From Caulobacterales bacterium (GTDB lineage: Bacteria > Pseudomonadota > Alphaproteobacteria > Caulobacterales > Caulobacteraceae), in NCBI GenBank assembly GCA_017302105.1, contig JAFLCS010000002.1, positions 251,001-315,000 on the forward strand: a stretch of DNA of 64,000 bases, read 5' to 3'. The translations under genes were made by a program, and so were the position numbers. Under the pieces are notes generated by a model. That model ran no database searches. It saw nothing but the letters and a program-made list of their open reading frames with translations, and had not been told where the DNA came from. Each line of letters starts with the position of its first letter. The first letter of the stretch is position 1. Positions 1 to 8,075 of the stretch are shown in pieces.

Positions 1-2
1 CC

Positions 3-485
3 GAGGTGGCCAAGGTCAATCACGTTCACACCCCCGGCAACTCGTCGGGCATCGTCGACGGCTCGGCTGGCGTGCTGATCGGCTCGCTCGAAGCCGGCAA
101 GGCGCTGGGCCTGAAACCGCGCGCCAAGATCCGCGGCGCCGCCTCGATCGGTTCGGAGCCGTCGATCATGCTGACCGGCCCGGAGTTCGTGGCCAACAAG
201 CTGCTCGGCAAGCTGGGCATGTCCAAGGCCGACATCGACCTGTGGGAGCTGAACGAGGCGTTCGCCGCCGTGGTTCTGCGCTTTATGCAGGCGCTGGATA
301 TTCCGCACGACAAAATCAACGTCTGCGGCGGCTCGATCGCCATGGGCCACCCGCTGGGCGCCACCGGGGCCATGATCACCGGCATCGTGCTGGACGAGCT
401 GGAGCGGTCGAATAAGGAAACCGCCCTGATCACCCTGTGCATCGGCGGCGGCATGGGCACCGCCACCGTCATCGAACGCGTCTGA
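3..485 (+). CDS. Thiolase (acetyl-CoA acyltransferase), C-terminal part
   Basis: This is the 3' end of a thiolase gene whose start lies left of the window; the frame is open to base 3. The visible 160 residues hold the conserved C-terminal signatures: [20 protein letters not shown] with the catalytic His, and LCIGGGMG with the second active-site Cys. The acyl-accepting N-terminal Cys is outside the window. Thiolases cleave 3-ketoacyl-CoA, the last step of beta-oxidation, or make acetoacetyl-CoA. The FadB/FadJ-like gene begins 18 bp downstream on the same strand, so the two probably form a fatty-acid oxidation operon. Whether it prefers long-chain or C4 substrates cannot be told. Confidence 0.93.
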   Translation, partial: EVAKVNHVHTPGNSSGIVDGSAGVLIGSLEAGKALGLKPRAKIRGAASIGSEPSIMLTGPEFVANKLLGKLGMSKADIDLWELNEAFAAVVLRFMQALDIPHDKINVCGGSIAMGHPLGATGAMITGIVLDELERSNKETALITLCIGGGMGTATVIERV

Positions 486-503
486 TCCAAGGAGCTGACT
501 GAG

Positions 504-2678
504 ATGGAAAACTTCAAGATCGACGTCGACGCCGACGGCATCGCCACCATCACCTTCGACGTCCCCGGACGCTCGATGAACACCCTGACCTCGGGCGTCA
601 TGGCCGAGATCCCCCAGTGGGTCGAAACCGTGAAGTCCGACGACGCCATCAAGGGCGTGGTCCTGACCTCGGGCAAGGCTTCGGGCTTCTGCGCCGGGGC
701 CGACCTGGGCGACATGGCCGCCGGGATGCTGGGCGGCTCGGACCTGCAGGCGGCGTTTGACGCCGGCTGGCGTCTGAACGGAGCCCTGCGCGCCCTGGAG
801 ACCTGCGGCAAGCCGGTGGCGGCCGCGATCAACGGCCTGGCGCTCGGCGGCGGCCTGGAACTGACCCTGGCCTGTCACTACCGCGTGGTCGGCGACAGCT
901 CCAAGATCCAGCTCGGCCTGCCGGAGATCAAGGTCGGCCTGTTCCCTGGCGGCGGCGGCACCCAGCGGCTGACCCGCCTGATCGGCGTGCAGGCGGCCAT
1001 GACCGCCATGACCGCCGGTTCGTCCTGGCGTCCGAACGACGCCAAGTCGGCGGGCGTGGTTCACGAGGTCGTTCCGGTCGGTACTGAAGTCGAGGCCGCC
1101 AAGGCCTGGATCAAGGGCGGCGGCAAGGCCGGCCAGCCCTGGGACGTCAAGGGCTTCAAGATCCCCGGCGGCGGCCCCTATCACCCGGCGGGCATCCAGA
1201 ATTTCCTGGTCGGCAATGCGATGATCCGCAAGCAGACCTATGGCAACTATCCGGCCGCGACCAATCTGATGAAGGCCGTCTATGAGGGCCTGCAGGTGCC
1301 GATGGATGCGGCCCTGCGCATCGAGACCCGCTATTTCATCAAGACCCTGATGACGCCGCAGGCCCAGGCCATGATCCGCAGCCTGTTCCTGTCCAAGCAG
1401 GAGCTGGACAAGGGCGCGGCGCGACCCGCCGACGTTCCGGCCTCGGACCCCAAGAAGGTCGCGGTTCTGGGCGCCGGCATGATGGGCGCGGGCGTCGCCT
1501 ATGTGCAGGCCATGGCCGGCATCGAGACCATCCTGATCGACCGCGACCAGGAAAGCGCCGAGCGCGGCAAGGGCTATGCCGAGGACATCATCAAAAAGCG
1601 CGTCTCGCGCGGCCAGATGACCCAGGACAAGGCCGACGCCGTGCTGGCCCGGATCATCCCGACCGCCGACTACAGCCTGATCAAGGGCTCGGACCTGGTC
1701 ATCGAGGCCGTGTTCGAGAACCGCGAGCTGAAGGCCGAGGTCACGGCCAAGGCCGAGGCTCAGCTGGAGCCCGGCGCGGTGTTCGGCTCCAACACCTCGA
1801 CCCTGCCGATCTCCGGCCTGGCTGAGGCTTCGTCGCGGCCCGAGGACTTCATCGGCATCCACTTCTTCTCGCCCGTCGACAAGATGATGCTGGTCGAGAT
1901 CATCATGGGCGAAAAGACCGGCCCGGCGGCGCTGGCCAAGGCGCTGGACTATGTGATGAAGATCAAGAAGACGCCGATCGTCGTCAACGACGGGCGCGGC
2001 TTCTACACCTCGCGCTGCTTCGGCACCTATGTCGCCGAGGGCATGGCCATGCTGGAAGAAGGCATCTCGCCGGTCCTGATCGACAACATCGGCCGGGCCA
2101 CCGGAATGCCGCGCGGCCCGCTGGAAATGCACGACGACGTGGCGCTGGACCTCAGCGTCAAGATCGCCAAACAGACCGCCGAGGACCTGGGCGGCGCCTA
2201 TCAGCCGCTGCCGGGCTCCGAGATCGTTCGCAAGATGGTCGAGGACCTGGGCCGCTATGGTCGCAAGAACGGCAAGGGCTTCTATGACTATGACAGCAAG
2301 CCCAAGGTGATCTGGTCGGGCCTGGAAGAGCTGGCCCCGATCAAGGTCGCCGAGCTGAGCCCCGACGAGGTCGAGGACCAGAAGCGCCGCCTGCTCTATC
2401 GCCAGGCGGTGGAAGTGGCCCGCTGCTGGGAAGAGGGCGTCATCGACGACCCGCGTGAGGCCGACGTCGGCGCCATCCTGGCCTGGGGCTTCGCGCCCTG
2501 GACCGGCGGCCCGATCACGATGATCGACCAGGCGGGCCTGAAAGCCTTCGTCGCCCAGGCCGACGTCTATGCCGAACGCTACGGCGACCGCTTCAAGGTC
2601 CCGCAGCTGCTGCGCGACATGGCCGCCAAGGGCGAGACCTTCTACGGTAAGTTCTCCGGCCAGAAGGCAGCTGCCTGA
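504..2678 (+). CDS. Bifunctional enoyl-CoA hydratase / 3-hydroxyacyl-CoA dehydrogenase (FadB/FadJ-like)
   Basis: The 724-residue protein carries two beta-oxidation activities. An N-terminal crotonase domain (about 1-190) shows SGFCAGADLGDM and the GLPEIKVGLFPGGGG segment with its catalytic acidic residue. A Rossmann NAD domain begins near residue 317 (VAVLGAGMMGAG), followed by HFFSPVDKMMLVEI and the C-terminal dehydrogenase domain. It should hydrate trans-2-enoyl-CoA and oxidise the 3-hydroxyacyl-CoA. AAGGAG lies just upstream of the ATG. The length matches FadB/FadJ/FadN proteins. The thiolase immediately upstream is its natural partner in a trifunctional complex. Confidence 0.95.
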   Translation: MENFKIDVDADGIATITFDVPGRSMNTLTSGVMAEIPQWVETVKSDDAIKGVVLTSGKASGFCAGADLGDMAAGMLGGSDLQAAFDAGWRLNGALRALETCGKPVAAAINGLALGGGLELTLACHYRVVGDSSKIQLGLPEIKVGLFPGGGGTQRLTRLIGVQAAMTAMTAGSSWRPNDAKSAGVVHEVVPVGTEVEAAKAWIKGGGKAGQPWDVKGFKIPGGGPYHPAGIQNFLVGNAMIRKQTYGNYPAATNLMKAVYEGLQVPMDAALRIETRYFIKTLMTPQAQAMIRSLFLSKQELDKGAARPADVPASDPKKVAVLGAGMMGAGVAYVQAMAGIETILIDRDQESAERGKGYAEDIIKKRVSRGQMTQDKADAVLARIIPTADYSLIKGSDLVIEAVFENRELKAEVTAKAEAQLEPGAVFGSNTSTLPISGLAEASSRPEDFIGIHFFSPVDKMMLVEIIMGEKTGPAALAKALDYVMKIKKTPIVVNDGRGFYTSRCFGTYVAEGMAMLEEGISPVLIDNIGRATGMPRGPLEMHDDVALDLSVKIAKQTAEDLGGAYQPLPGSEIVRKMVEDLGRYGRKNGKGFYDYDSKPKVIWSGLEELAPIKVAELSPDEVEDQKRRLLYRQAVEVARCWEEGVIDDPREADVGAILAWGFAPWTGGPITMIDQAGLKAFVAQADVYAERYGDRFKVPQLLRDMAAKGETFYGKFSGQKAAA

Positions 2679-2702
2679 CCTAAGCTCAGGTCGCCGTGGC
2701 TA

Positions 2703-2990
2703 CTATCTGTCTCCTTGAAGGACCTCCGACACGCGACCGGGATTGAGGTTGAGCACAACCGCAATCTCGGCCGAGTGCATATCGGTGGTCTCGGCAAGGT
2801 CGATAATTTGCTGTTTCACTGCAGCGGTCACCCGACGAGACTTGAGAGGAGCGCGCCTCGCGGGCGATCGCCGAAACATCAGGTTCATGATGATGTCGCG
2901 AAGGTGCTTTGCTTCATCGCTGAGGCCTTGAGCTTCCAAGCGGTTGGCCAAAGAGGCGAGCTCCCGGCGAGCGCGGAATATGTCGCTCAT
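2703..2990 (-). CDS. Small helix-turn-helix protein, putative regulator
   Basis: This 95-residue basic protein has an N-terminal helical half and a C-terminal segment (about 58-93) that reads as a small HTH: VKQQIIDLAETTDMHSAEIA followed by VLNLNPGRVSEVLQG. The layout resembles resolvase- or Trp-repressor-type DNA-binding helices. I chose the ATG at 2990 because GGAG sits 6 bp upstream; the in-frame TTG at 3002 has no such site. The gene stands alone, convergent with the beta-oxidation operon. A perfect inverted repeat about 70 bp upstream (3061-3074) could be its operator. The family is not recognised with confidence. Confidence 0.65.
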   Translation of the reverse strand: MSDIFRARRELASLANRLEAQGLSDEAKHLRDIIMNLMFRRSPARRAPLKSRRVTAAVKQQIIDLAETTDMHSAEIAVVLNLNPGRVSEVLQGDR

Positions 2991-3060
2991 TGTGATCTCC
3001 AAATATGGGCAAGATGCCTATTCGGAAATGGTAAGCGTCCGGCTCAGTTCAAGCGCGACA

Positions 3061-3074
3061 GTGCACAATTGCAC
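3061..3074. promoter_or_regulatory. Perfect inverted repeat upstream of the small HTH gene
   Basis: GTGCA and TGCAC arms surround a CAAT centre, giving a symmetric 14-bp site 71-84 bp upstream of the HTH start at 2990. Its position and symmetry suit an operator, possibly autoregulatory. This is inference; a short palindrome can arise by chance. Confidence 0.35.
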
Positions 3075-3183
3075 AACTTATCAGAGATAACGAATGTGGA
3101 AGGGTGGCTCACAGCGGTGCTCGGCTGTCGCTGACGAGTTACGTCGATGGCTTGTTTGGTTCGCCCGCGTGCGTTGATCTTTG

Positions 3184-3223
3184 GGCTGGGCGCGCCGCGC
3201 GTGTAGGAACTTTTCGCCCAGCC
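3184..3223. repeat. 9-bp perfect inverted repeat upstream of the DUF6768/sigma module
   Basis: GGCTGGGCG (3184-3192) and CGCCCAGCC (3215-3223) are exact complements separated by 22 bp. The spacer contains GGAAC, the typical -35 core of ECF promoters, about 75 bp before the start at 3286. No convincing ECF -10 element follows at 16-17 bp. The repeat could be an operator or an RNA stem in the leader. Confidence 0.35.
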
Positions 3224-3285
3224 GATTGAACCGGTTGGTCTCGCGTCGGCACCTATCTCCCATCGGTTCGGCATAGGAGATGGAT

Positions 3286-3642
3286 ATGACCGCGTTACAC
3301 CCCCAGGATCTGTCTGCTGAAGACCAGGCCGTGCTGCGCCGGCTGGCGCAGCAACCGGCCTTCTTTGAGATGGCGGCGGGCCTGTTCAAGGGCGGCAATG
3401 CCTGGCCGACCCTGGCCATGATGACCGCCGAGATCGGTCTGTTCATCGGGGGCGTCTGGTGCGCCTGGCGGTTCGGCCAGGCGGGCGAGGTGATCGAGGC
3501 CCTGCGTTGGGGCCTGCCGGCGCTCGGCATGATACTGATGTCTATCACCATCAAGTTCGCCTTCTGGCCGGTCATGCACATCCATCGTCTCAAGCGTCAG
3601 GTCGCCGAGCTGGAGCTGCGGCTGACCCGCGGCGCCCGCTGA
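3286..3642 (+). CDS. DUF6768-family membrane protein (first copy)
   Basis: The 118-residue protein has a short cytoplasmic N-terminus, two hydrophobic segments (about 42-60 and 76-95) separated by WRFGQAGEVIEALRWGLP, and a charged C-terminal helix. The loop with RWGLP is diagnostic of DUF6768 proteins, which often lie beside ECF sigma genes in Caulobacterales. I use the second ATG (3286) because AGGAG at 3275-3279 is 6 bp before it; the first ATG (3280) touches the Shine-Dalgarno. A paralogue follows on the other side of the sigma gene. A role as anti-sigma or membrane sensor is inference. Confidence 0.85.
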   Translation: MTALHPQDLSAEDQAVLRRLAQQPAFFEMAAGLFKGGNAWPTLAMMTAEIGLFIGGVWCAWRFGQAGEVIEALRWGLPALGMILMSITIKFAFWPVMHIHRLKRQVAELELRLTRGAR

Positions 3643-3664
3643 CCGGCCGGTCGCGGTGCGGGCC

Positions 3665-4210
3665 ATGGAGCGCGACCTGGACATAGCCCTGGTGCGGCTG
3701 GCCCAAGGCGGTTCGGACGTCGCCTTTGAACGGCTGGCGCGGCGCTGGGACGCCCGCCTGGCCGCCCATGCCTGGCGCTTGCTGGGGGATCGCGAGGCGG
3801 CGCGAGAGGCGGTCCAGTCGGCCTGGCTGGAGATCGCGCGCGGACTGAAATCCTTGCGTGACCCCGTCGCCTTCCCGGCCTGGGTGTTTCGCATCACCAC
3901 CCGGCAGGCGGCGGTGGTCATCCGAACGCGACAAGCTGAGCGGCGCCTGGCCCAGGGGCTCGCTGCGGCGGCGGCGACCGAGCCGCAGACGACGCCACCG
4001 CCGCAACCTGATGAGGCTGCGACGCTGCACGCTGCGATCCGCAATCTGCCGCCGGACCAGCGCGCGGCCCTGGCCCTGCATCATTTCGAAGCGCTGTCCG
4101 TGGCTGAGGTCGCGGTGGCGCTGGACGCTCCGGTGGGCACCATCAAGACCCGCCTCATGCACGCGCGGCGCAAGCTGAGGGCCGCGCTGGAAGGAGAAAC
4201 TCATGACTGA
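3665..4210 (+). CDS. ECF-type RNA polymerase sigma factor
   Basis: This 181-residue protein has the two ECF domains. Sigma region 2 spans about 10-80 (LARRWDARLAAHAWRLLGD, then AWLEIARGLKSLRDP and FPAWVFRITTR). Sigma region 4 spans about 120-178, ending in an HTH of the form LSVAEVAVALDAPVGTIKTR. It should direct RNA polymerase to a specific set of promoters. The ATG at 3665 is used; an in-frame GTG at 3656 is possible and neither has a strong ribosome-binding site. The gene overlaps the downstream DUF6768 gene by 8 bp, so the two are translationally coupled. No classical zinc-binding anti-sigma gene is adjacent. Confidence 0.93.
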   Translation: MERDLDIALVRLAQGGSDVAFERLARRWDARLAAHAWRLLGDREAAREAVQSAWLEIARGLKSLRDPVAFPAWVFRITTRQAAVVIRTRQAERRLAQGLAAAAATEPQTTPPPQPDEAATLHAAIRNLPPDQRAALALHHFEALSVAEVAVALDAPVGTIKTRLMHARRKLRAALEGETHD

Positions 4211-4568
4211 TCCCGACGCCAAGATCGACGCAGCCCTGCGCAAGGAGGAGCGCCGTCTGCTCGAACAGATGGGCGACGAGCCGCCTTTCCTGGATCAGGC
4301 GCTGGGCCTGTTTCGCGCCCGCAACGCCTGGGTCAACGGCCTTATGATGGTCAGCCAGACGGTGCTGTTCATTGCGGGGGCCTACGCTGCGTGGCGGTTC
4401 TTTCAGGCCGGCGAGGTCTTGGACGCCTTGCGCTGGGGTTTGCCGTCGGGCGTGCTGTTGCTGATGGCCCTGATCATCAAACTGGCGTTGTGGCCACAGA
4501 TGCAGATCCAGGCCCTGCGTCAGGACCTGATCCATATGATTGCGGGCATGAAGGCGCGCGACCTCTAA
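4203..4568 (+). CDS. DUF6768-family membrane protein (second copy)
   Basis: The 121-residue protein has an acidic, charged N-terminus (MTDPDAKIDAALRKEE), two transmembrane segments (about 46-65 and 80-100) and the family loop WRFFQAGEVLDALRWGLP. It is clearly paralogous to the protein encoded at 3286-3642, matching in the loop and membrane order. The start overlaps the sigma factor end by 8 bp, typical of sigma/regulator pairs, so this copy is the better candidate for a direct sigma partner. Its longer N-terminus could be the sigma-contacting part; that is inference. Confidence 0.88.
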   Translation: MTDPDAKIDAALRKEERRLLEQMGDEPPFLDQALGLFRARNAWVNGLMMVSQTVLFIAGAYAAWRFFQAGEVLDALRWGLPSGVLLLMALIIKLALWPQMQIQALRQDLIHMIAGMKARDL

Positions 4569-4996
4569 AGATCCACCACCTCAAATCCGTCCTCGGCGGC
4601 CAGTCTGTCGGACAGGATGTGGCGGTGGCAGTTGGCGGCCACGCCACAGTAGCAGAGCAGGGCCGTGGTCGAGCCGCGCGCCGTTTCGCGCAGTTTCTCA
4701 AAGTCGAGGAGGAACTTCGGCTCGGCCATGTGGGCGGAATAGATGCGGTGCAGTTCAGCGCGCTTGCCGGCGCGGGCGGCCTCGCGCCCGGCCTTGGGCG
4801 TGCCGACGCCAGGCAGGTGGGTGTAGGCGATGCCCTGATCCTCCAGGCTGGCGCGCAGCAGGGTCTTGGAAAAGCCGGCCCGGCGCGAGGCGGCGATGGC
4901 CCGGACATCGGCCAGGGTCTGGACCCCGGCCGCCTTCAAACGGCCGATGAGATCGGCCTGGGAGGTCTGGGCGTATCCGATAGTATAGAGCGTCAT
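4565..4996 (-). CDS. DUF488 family protein
   Basis: The 143-residue soluble protein begins MTLYTIGYAQTSQADLIGRL, the usual DUF488 opening, and contains VQTLADVRAIAASRRAGFSK and LLCYCGVAANCHRHILSD, the conserved DVR and CxxxxxxCHR motifs. DUF488 proteins are compact alpha/beta proteins of uncertain biochemical role. The gene is convergent with the second DUF6768 gene (4-bp overlap) and divergent from the hydrolase at 5032. No function is assigned. Confidence 0.9.
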   Translation of the reverse strand: MTLYTIGYAQTSQADLIGRLKAAGVQTLADVRAIAASRRAGFSKTLLRASLEDQGIAYTHLPGVGTPKAGREAARAGKRAELHRIYSAHMAEPKFLLDFEKLRETARGSTTALLCYCGVAANCHRHILSDRLAAEDGFEVVDL

Positions 4997-5031
4997 TCGG
5001 CGATCATGCCGGTCCGTCGCCCGGAGGCCAA

Positions 5032-5997
5032 ATGCAACGCCGCTTGATCCAGACCGAGGGCCTGGCCCAATCCGTGCTCGAAGCCGGTCAGGGGCCGCTG
5101 GTGCTGTTGATCCACGGCTTTCCCGAGCTGGCGATCAGCTGGGAGGCCCAGATCAAGGCGTTGGCCGAGGCCGGCTATCGGGTCGTGGCGCCGGATATGC
5201 GCGGTTATGGCCAGACGGTCAGCCCGGCGCGGACTGAGGACTTCTCGATCCTGCATCTGGTTGGGGACATGGTCGATCTGGTGCGGGCGCTGGGCGAGAC
5301 CGAATGCGTCGTGATCGGGCATGACTGGGGCGCGCCGGTGGCCTGGCACTCAGCCCTCATGCGGCCGGATATATTTCGGGCCGTGGCCGGCCTGTCGGTG
5401 CCGTTCCAGCCGCGAACGCCGAATGGACCGCCGATCAAGGCGATGAAGGCCCTGACCGCCAAGGCGGGGCTGGGTGACCTCTATATCGTCGCCTTCCAGC
5501 ATCCGGGCGCGCACGGCGACTTCGACATGGATCCTGAGGCGGCGCTGAGGAAATGCTTCTGGGCCTATGACGGGGCGACCCCGGCCCAGGATCGTTCGAC
5601 AGGGTTCCTGCCGATCAGCGTGCCGCTGCTCCAGACGATCAGCGATCGGGCCACCCTGCCGCCGTGGATGAGCGCCGAGCATTTCGCCCAGTATGTCGCG
5701 GCCTTCACGGCGGGCGGTTTCAAGCGACCGTTCGACTGGTATCGCAATCTGGATCGAAACTGGGAGCTGGCGGCCTTCCTGCAAGGCAAGACCATCGACC
5801 AGCCCAGCCTGTTCATCGTCGGTTCCGATGACCCGGTGCGCCACTATGCCGGGCGCCATGAGAAGACGCTGGGAACCTGGCTGACGAACCTGAAGGCCCT
5901 GGTCGAAATCCAGGGCGCCGGGCACTGGCTACAGCAGGAACGGCCCGGGGTGATCAACGGCCTGCTCATCCAGTTTCTGGCGGACCTGCGAAAATGA
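5032..5997 (+). CDS. Alpha/beta hydrolase, epoxide-hydrolase-like
   Basis: The 321-residue protein has the alpha/beta hydrolase core: oxyanion segment LLIHGFPELAISWE (about 21-34) and nucleophile elbow GHDWGAPVAW with the catalytic Asp, the pattern of soluble epoxide hydrolases and haloalkane dehalogenases. The catalytic His lies in GAGHWLQQERP near residue 300, and the charge-relay acid is probably in GSDDPV. HGFPE favours epoxide hydrolase over dehalogenase. The stop overlaps the Ogt start by 4 bp, so the two are co-transcribed. The substrate is unknown. Confidence 0.88.
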   Translation: MQRRLIQTEGLAQSVLEAGQGPLVLLIHGFPELAISWEAQIKALAEAGYRVVAPDMRGYGQTVSPARTEDFSILHLVGDMVDLVRALGETECVVIGHDWGAPVAWHSALMRPDIFRAVAGLSVPFQPRTPNGPPIKAMKALTAKAGLGDLYIVAFQHPGAHGDFDMDPEAALRKCFWAYDGATPAQDRSTGFLPISVPLLQTISDRATLPPWMSAEHFAQYVAAFTAGGFKRPFDWYRNLDRNWELAAFLQGKTIDQPSLFIVGSDDPVRHYAGRHEKTLGTWLTNLKALVEIQGAGHWLQQERPGVINGLLIQFLADLRK

Positions 5998-6500
5998 AGA
6001 TCGCGCTGTGGACCTATGCCGACAGTCCGATTGGGCCGCTCGGCTTCGCCACCGATGAAGACGGCGTCGTGGTTGGCTGTTCGTTCGAGGGGGAGCGAGC
6101 GCTGGAGCCGGTGATGCGCCGGGTCTGGCCGCAGGCCGAGGTCAGCTCGGGGACGGAAGTCCCCGCGGTGGTCGAGGCGCTGGACGCCTATTTCGCCGGC
6201 GCGCGCGATGCGCTGGGGCGGGTGGCCTGGCGGGTGCCGGGCGAGGATTTCCAGCCGCGCGTCTGGCGGGCCCTGGCCGACATCCCGTCAGGGGTCACGA
6301 TCAGCTACGGCGAGATGGCCAGGCGCGCCGGAGAGCCGGGCGCGGCCCAGGCGGCGGGCGTGGCCCTGAACCGCAATCCGATCCCGCTGATCCTGGCCTG
6401 TCACCGGGTGGTCGGCCATGACGGCGGCCTGGTCGGCTTTGGCGGCGGGGTCGAGCGCAAGCGCTGGCTGTTGGCCCATGAGGGCGCACTGCTGCTTTAG
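5994..6500 (+). CDS. ogt: Methylated-DNA--[protein]-cysteine S-methyltransferase (Ogt/MGMT type)
   Basis: This 168-residue suicide DNA-repair protein moves alkyl groups from O6-methylguanine or O4-methylthymine to its own cysteine. The acceptor is Cys136 in ILACHRVVG; most homologues read PCHRV, so Ala precedes the Cys here. The recognition-helix region GVTISYGEMARRAGEPGAAQ and the C-terminal GGVERKRWLLAHE are also typical. There is no N-terminal AraC-like Ada domain, which makes it Ogt-type. The start overlaps the hydrolase stop (ATGA). Confidence 0.92.
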   Translation: MKIALWTYADSPIGPLGFATDEDGVVVGCSFEGERALEPVMRRVWPQAEVSSGTEVPAVVEALDAYFAGARDALGRVAWRVPGEDFQPRVWRALADIPSGVTISYGEMARRAGEPGAAQAAGVALNRNPIPLILACHRVVGHDGGLVGFGGGVERKRWLLAHEGALLL

Positions 6501-6626
6501 GGCCGGAGCCATGGCGCCGTCTCGATAGACGCAGGGCGTGGACAGCAGCCACGATCTCCGGTGCCTGACGTTCGATCTGCCGACCACTCGGGTTGCCCAG
6601 AATCAGCGGCGCTGCGTCATGCCCCG

Positions 6627-7919
6627 CTAATCGTCGGATTCGGCTTCGGTCGGGGGCGATCCAGGGGCCGGTCGATTGACCTCCTCAACCTCCAGCAGGG
6701 GGACGCCGCCTTCTGGGGTGCTTGCCTCATATTCGGCCATGCGTGCATTGATGGCGGCGATGTCCTCGGGTGTTGGCTGGCGGCGTCCGCCTAGGCTGAT
6801 GACGCCGACCTGCCGGACCTGGCCGTTGACCACCACGGTGCGACCTTCCTCGATGATACCCGCGGCCTCCAGGGCGGCGGCGTCATTGATGATCTGGATC
6901 AGGCGCGGGCGGGCAAAGCGGGCCTCGTCAATCACGGGTTCACGCCCGGAATAGGCCTGTCGGAAAGCGGCGGTCTCGCCGCTTGCGCCGCGCCACCGAT
7001 AGAAGATGTGCGCCCCGATCTGATTGACCTTGGTCAGCGACGGTGCCCACCACGGCCTGACATAGTCGGCATGATAGTGGGTGGCGGTGCCGACACTGTC
7101 AGCAACATGGCCGGCCAGGGCCGCCCGTGCGACGGCTTCGGCCCGGTCCCAGGCCCAGCTGACAGGGCTTCGGGCCAGCGAGCCGTCGCAGGTAAACGAG
7201 AACTGGCAGCCCGTGGTGCGTTCGGCACCCTGAAAAACCACGCCACAGATTGATGCGGGATAGTTGAGGTCGCGGACCCGGTTGAGTACCACCTGGGCGA
7301 CCGCCTGCTGCCCAGCCACCGGCTCCAGGGCCGCCTCATAGTAGATGGCCTGGGTCAGGCAGCGCAGGGCGCGGCGGCGGTCGGCCTGCGAACTGGGCCG
7401 AAAGGCAAAGGTGCTGATCGGGCGAAGGGCACCGACCACGACCGGTGAGGCGGCGTTCAACCGCTGGATCTCGACACCGGCCCGGCCGAGCGCATCCAGC
7501 GGTGGCCGGCCGGACAGGGACAGGTTTTCCCATCCAGGCGTCAGGCCCCAGACTGCTGGCGTCAGAGCTGGGTCATGGCGGCGTGCCAGGGCCAGCCCAG
7601 CCGGATCCAGTCGCGAGGAAACCCTGAGCAGCGCGGCGTCGGTCAGATCCGGCCCCACCTCGGTGACGATAGGGTCGACAAAACGCTCGCGGGGCTGGAG
7701 CGCCGACGGTGTACTGGCGGCCATCAAGAGCGCGCCCGCCGCCAGCGCGCCGATGGTCAGAATCGATCGGGGGTGCTCAATCTGGGCATCTGCGACACGC
7801 GCGGCAGCAATGGCTGATCGCTGCAGCTGCAGTCGGGCCAATTCGATCCAAGCTCGCAGCCGAGTTCGCACGCGTGCTGTTTGCCTGAAGTTTCGGACGT
7901 TTTCGAGGCCTGCCAACAC
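6627..7919 (-). CDS. SleB/CwlJ-family cell wall hydrolase (first copy)
   Basis: The 430-residue protein has a basic N-terminus, one signal-anchor segment (about 53-70, ILTIGALAAGALLMAAS) and a C-terminal SleB hydrolase domain: LTQAIYYEAALEP, AVAQVVLNRVRDLNYP, CGVVFQGAERTTGCQFSFTC and ATHYHADYVRPWW. SleB enzymes are lytic transglycosylase-like peptidoglycan hydrolases; outside spore formers they probably act in wall remodelling. YYEAALEP departs from the usual YYEARGE, though the Glu is kept. A GTG at 7919 is used; a GTG at 7871 is also possible. A close paralogue lies at 12505-13575. Confidence 0.87.
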   Translation of the reverse strand: MLAGLENVRNFRQTARVRTRLRAWIELARLQLQRSAIAAARVADAQIEHPRSILTIGALAAGALLMAASTPSALQPRERFVDPIVTEVGPDLTDAALLRVSSRLDPAGLALARRHDPALTPAVWGLTPGWENLSLSGRPPLDALGRAGVEIQRLNAASPVVVGALRPISTFAFRPSSQADRRRALRCLTQAIYYEAALEPVAGQQAVAQVVLNRVRDLNYPASICGVVFQGAERTTGCQFSFTCDGSLARSPVSWAWDRAEAVARAALAGHVADSVGTATHYHADYVRPWWAPSLTKVNQIGAHIFYRWRGASGETAAFRQAYSGREPVIDEARFARPRLIQIINDAAALEAAGIIEEGRTVVVNGQVRQVGVISLGGRRQPTPEDIAAINARMAEYEASTPEGGVPLLEVEEVNRPAPGSPPTEAESDD

Positions 7920-8005
7920 GCGGGCGTCGCACGCCGCCGCAACCAGGGGCCCAGCGTGATCGGGGGAATGGCGGCGGCCTCTGGCGAACTTCGACCGTGA
8001 TCCAC

Positions 8006-8034
8006 TTGACTTAGGTTATGCTCATTCTTAGTAT
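8006..8034 (+). promoter_or_regulatory. nadA promoter (-35 TTGACT, -10 TAGTAT)
   Basis: TTGACT (8006-8011) and TAGTAT (8029-8034) are separated by 17 bp, a good sigma-70 promoter, with transcription expected near 8041. It is the only strong candidate between the SleB gene and nadA, and the first operator overlaps its spacer and -10, consistent with repression. Confidence 0.65.
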
Positions 8035-8036
8035 AA
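8016..8036. promoter_or_regulatory. nadA operator 1 (imperfect palindrome over the -10)
   Basis: The core ATGCTCA-TTC-TTAGTAT differs at two positions from the perfect 17-bp palindrome at 8076-8092, and its flanks extend the symmetry to TTAT/ATAA. The two centres are 58 bp apart. Overlap with the -10 suggests blocking of RNA polymerase. NadQ or an NrtR-type regulator of NAD synthesis is the likely binder, by inference from family knowledge. Confidence 0.6.
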
Positions 8037-8075
8037 GTCGAGATCGGGCGACCGACCTTCTTTTGGGCCCCATAT

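Noticed and set aside
2674-2690. Terminator between the FadB-like gene and the HTH gene
   Set aside because: The stem CCTGA/TCAGG has only 5 bp, a 7-nt loop and no T-run, so it is not convincing.
3656-4243. Long open frames opposite the sigma factor and DUF6768 genes
   Set aside because: They are antisense shadows of GC-rich coding DNA with no family motifs or ribosome-binding sites.
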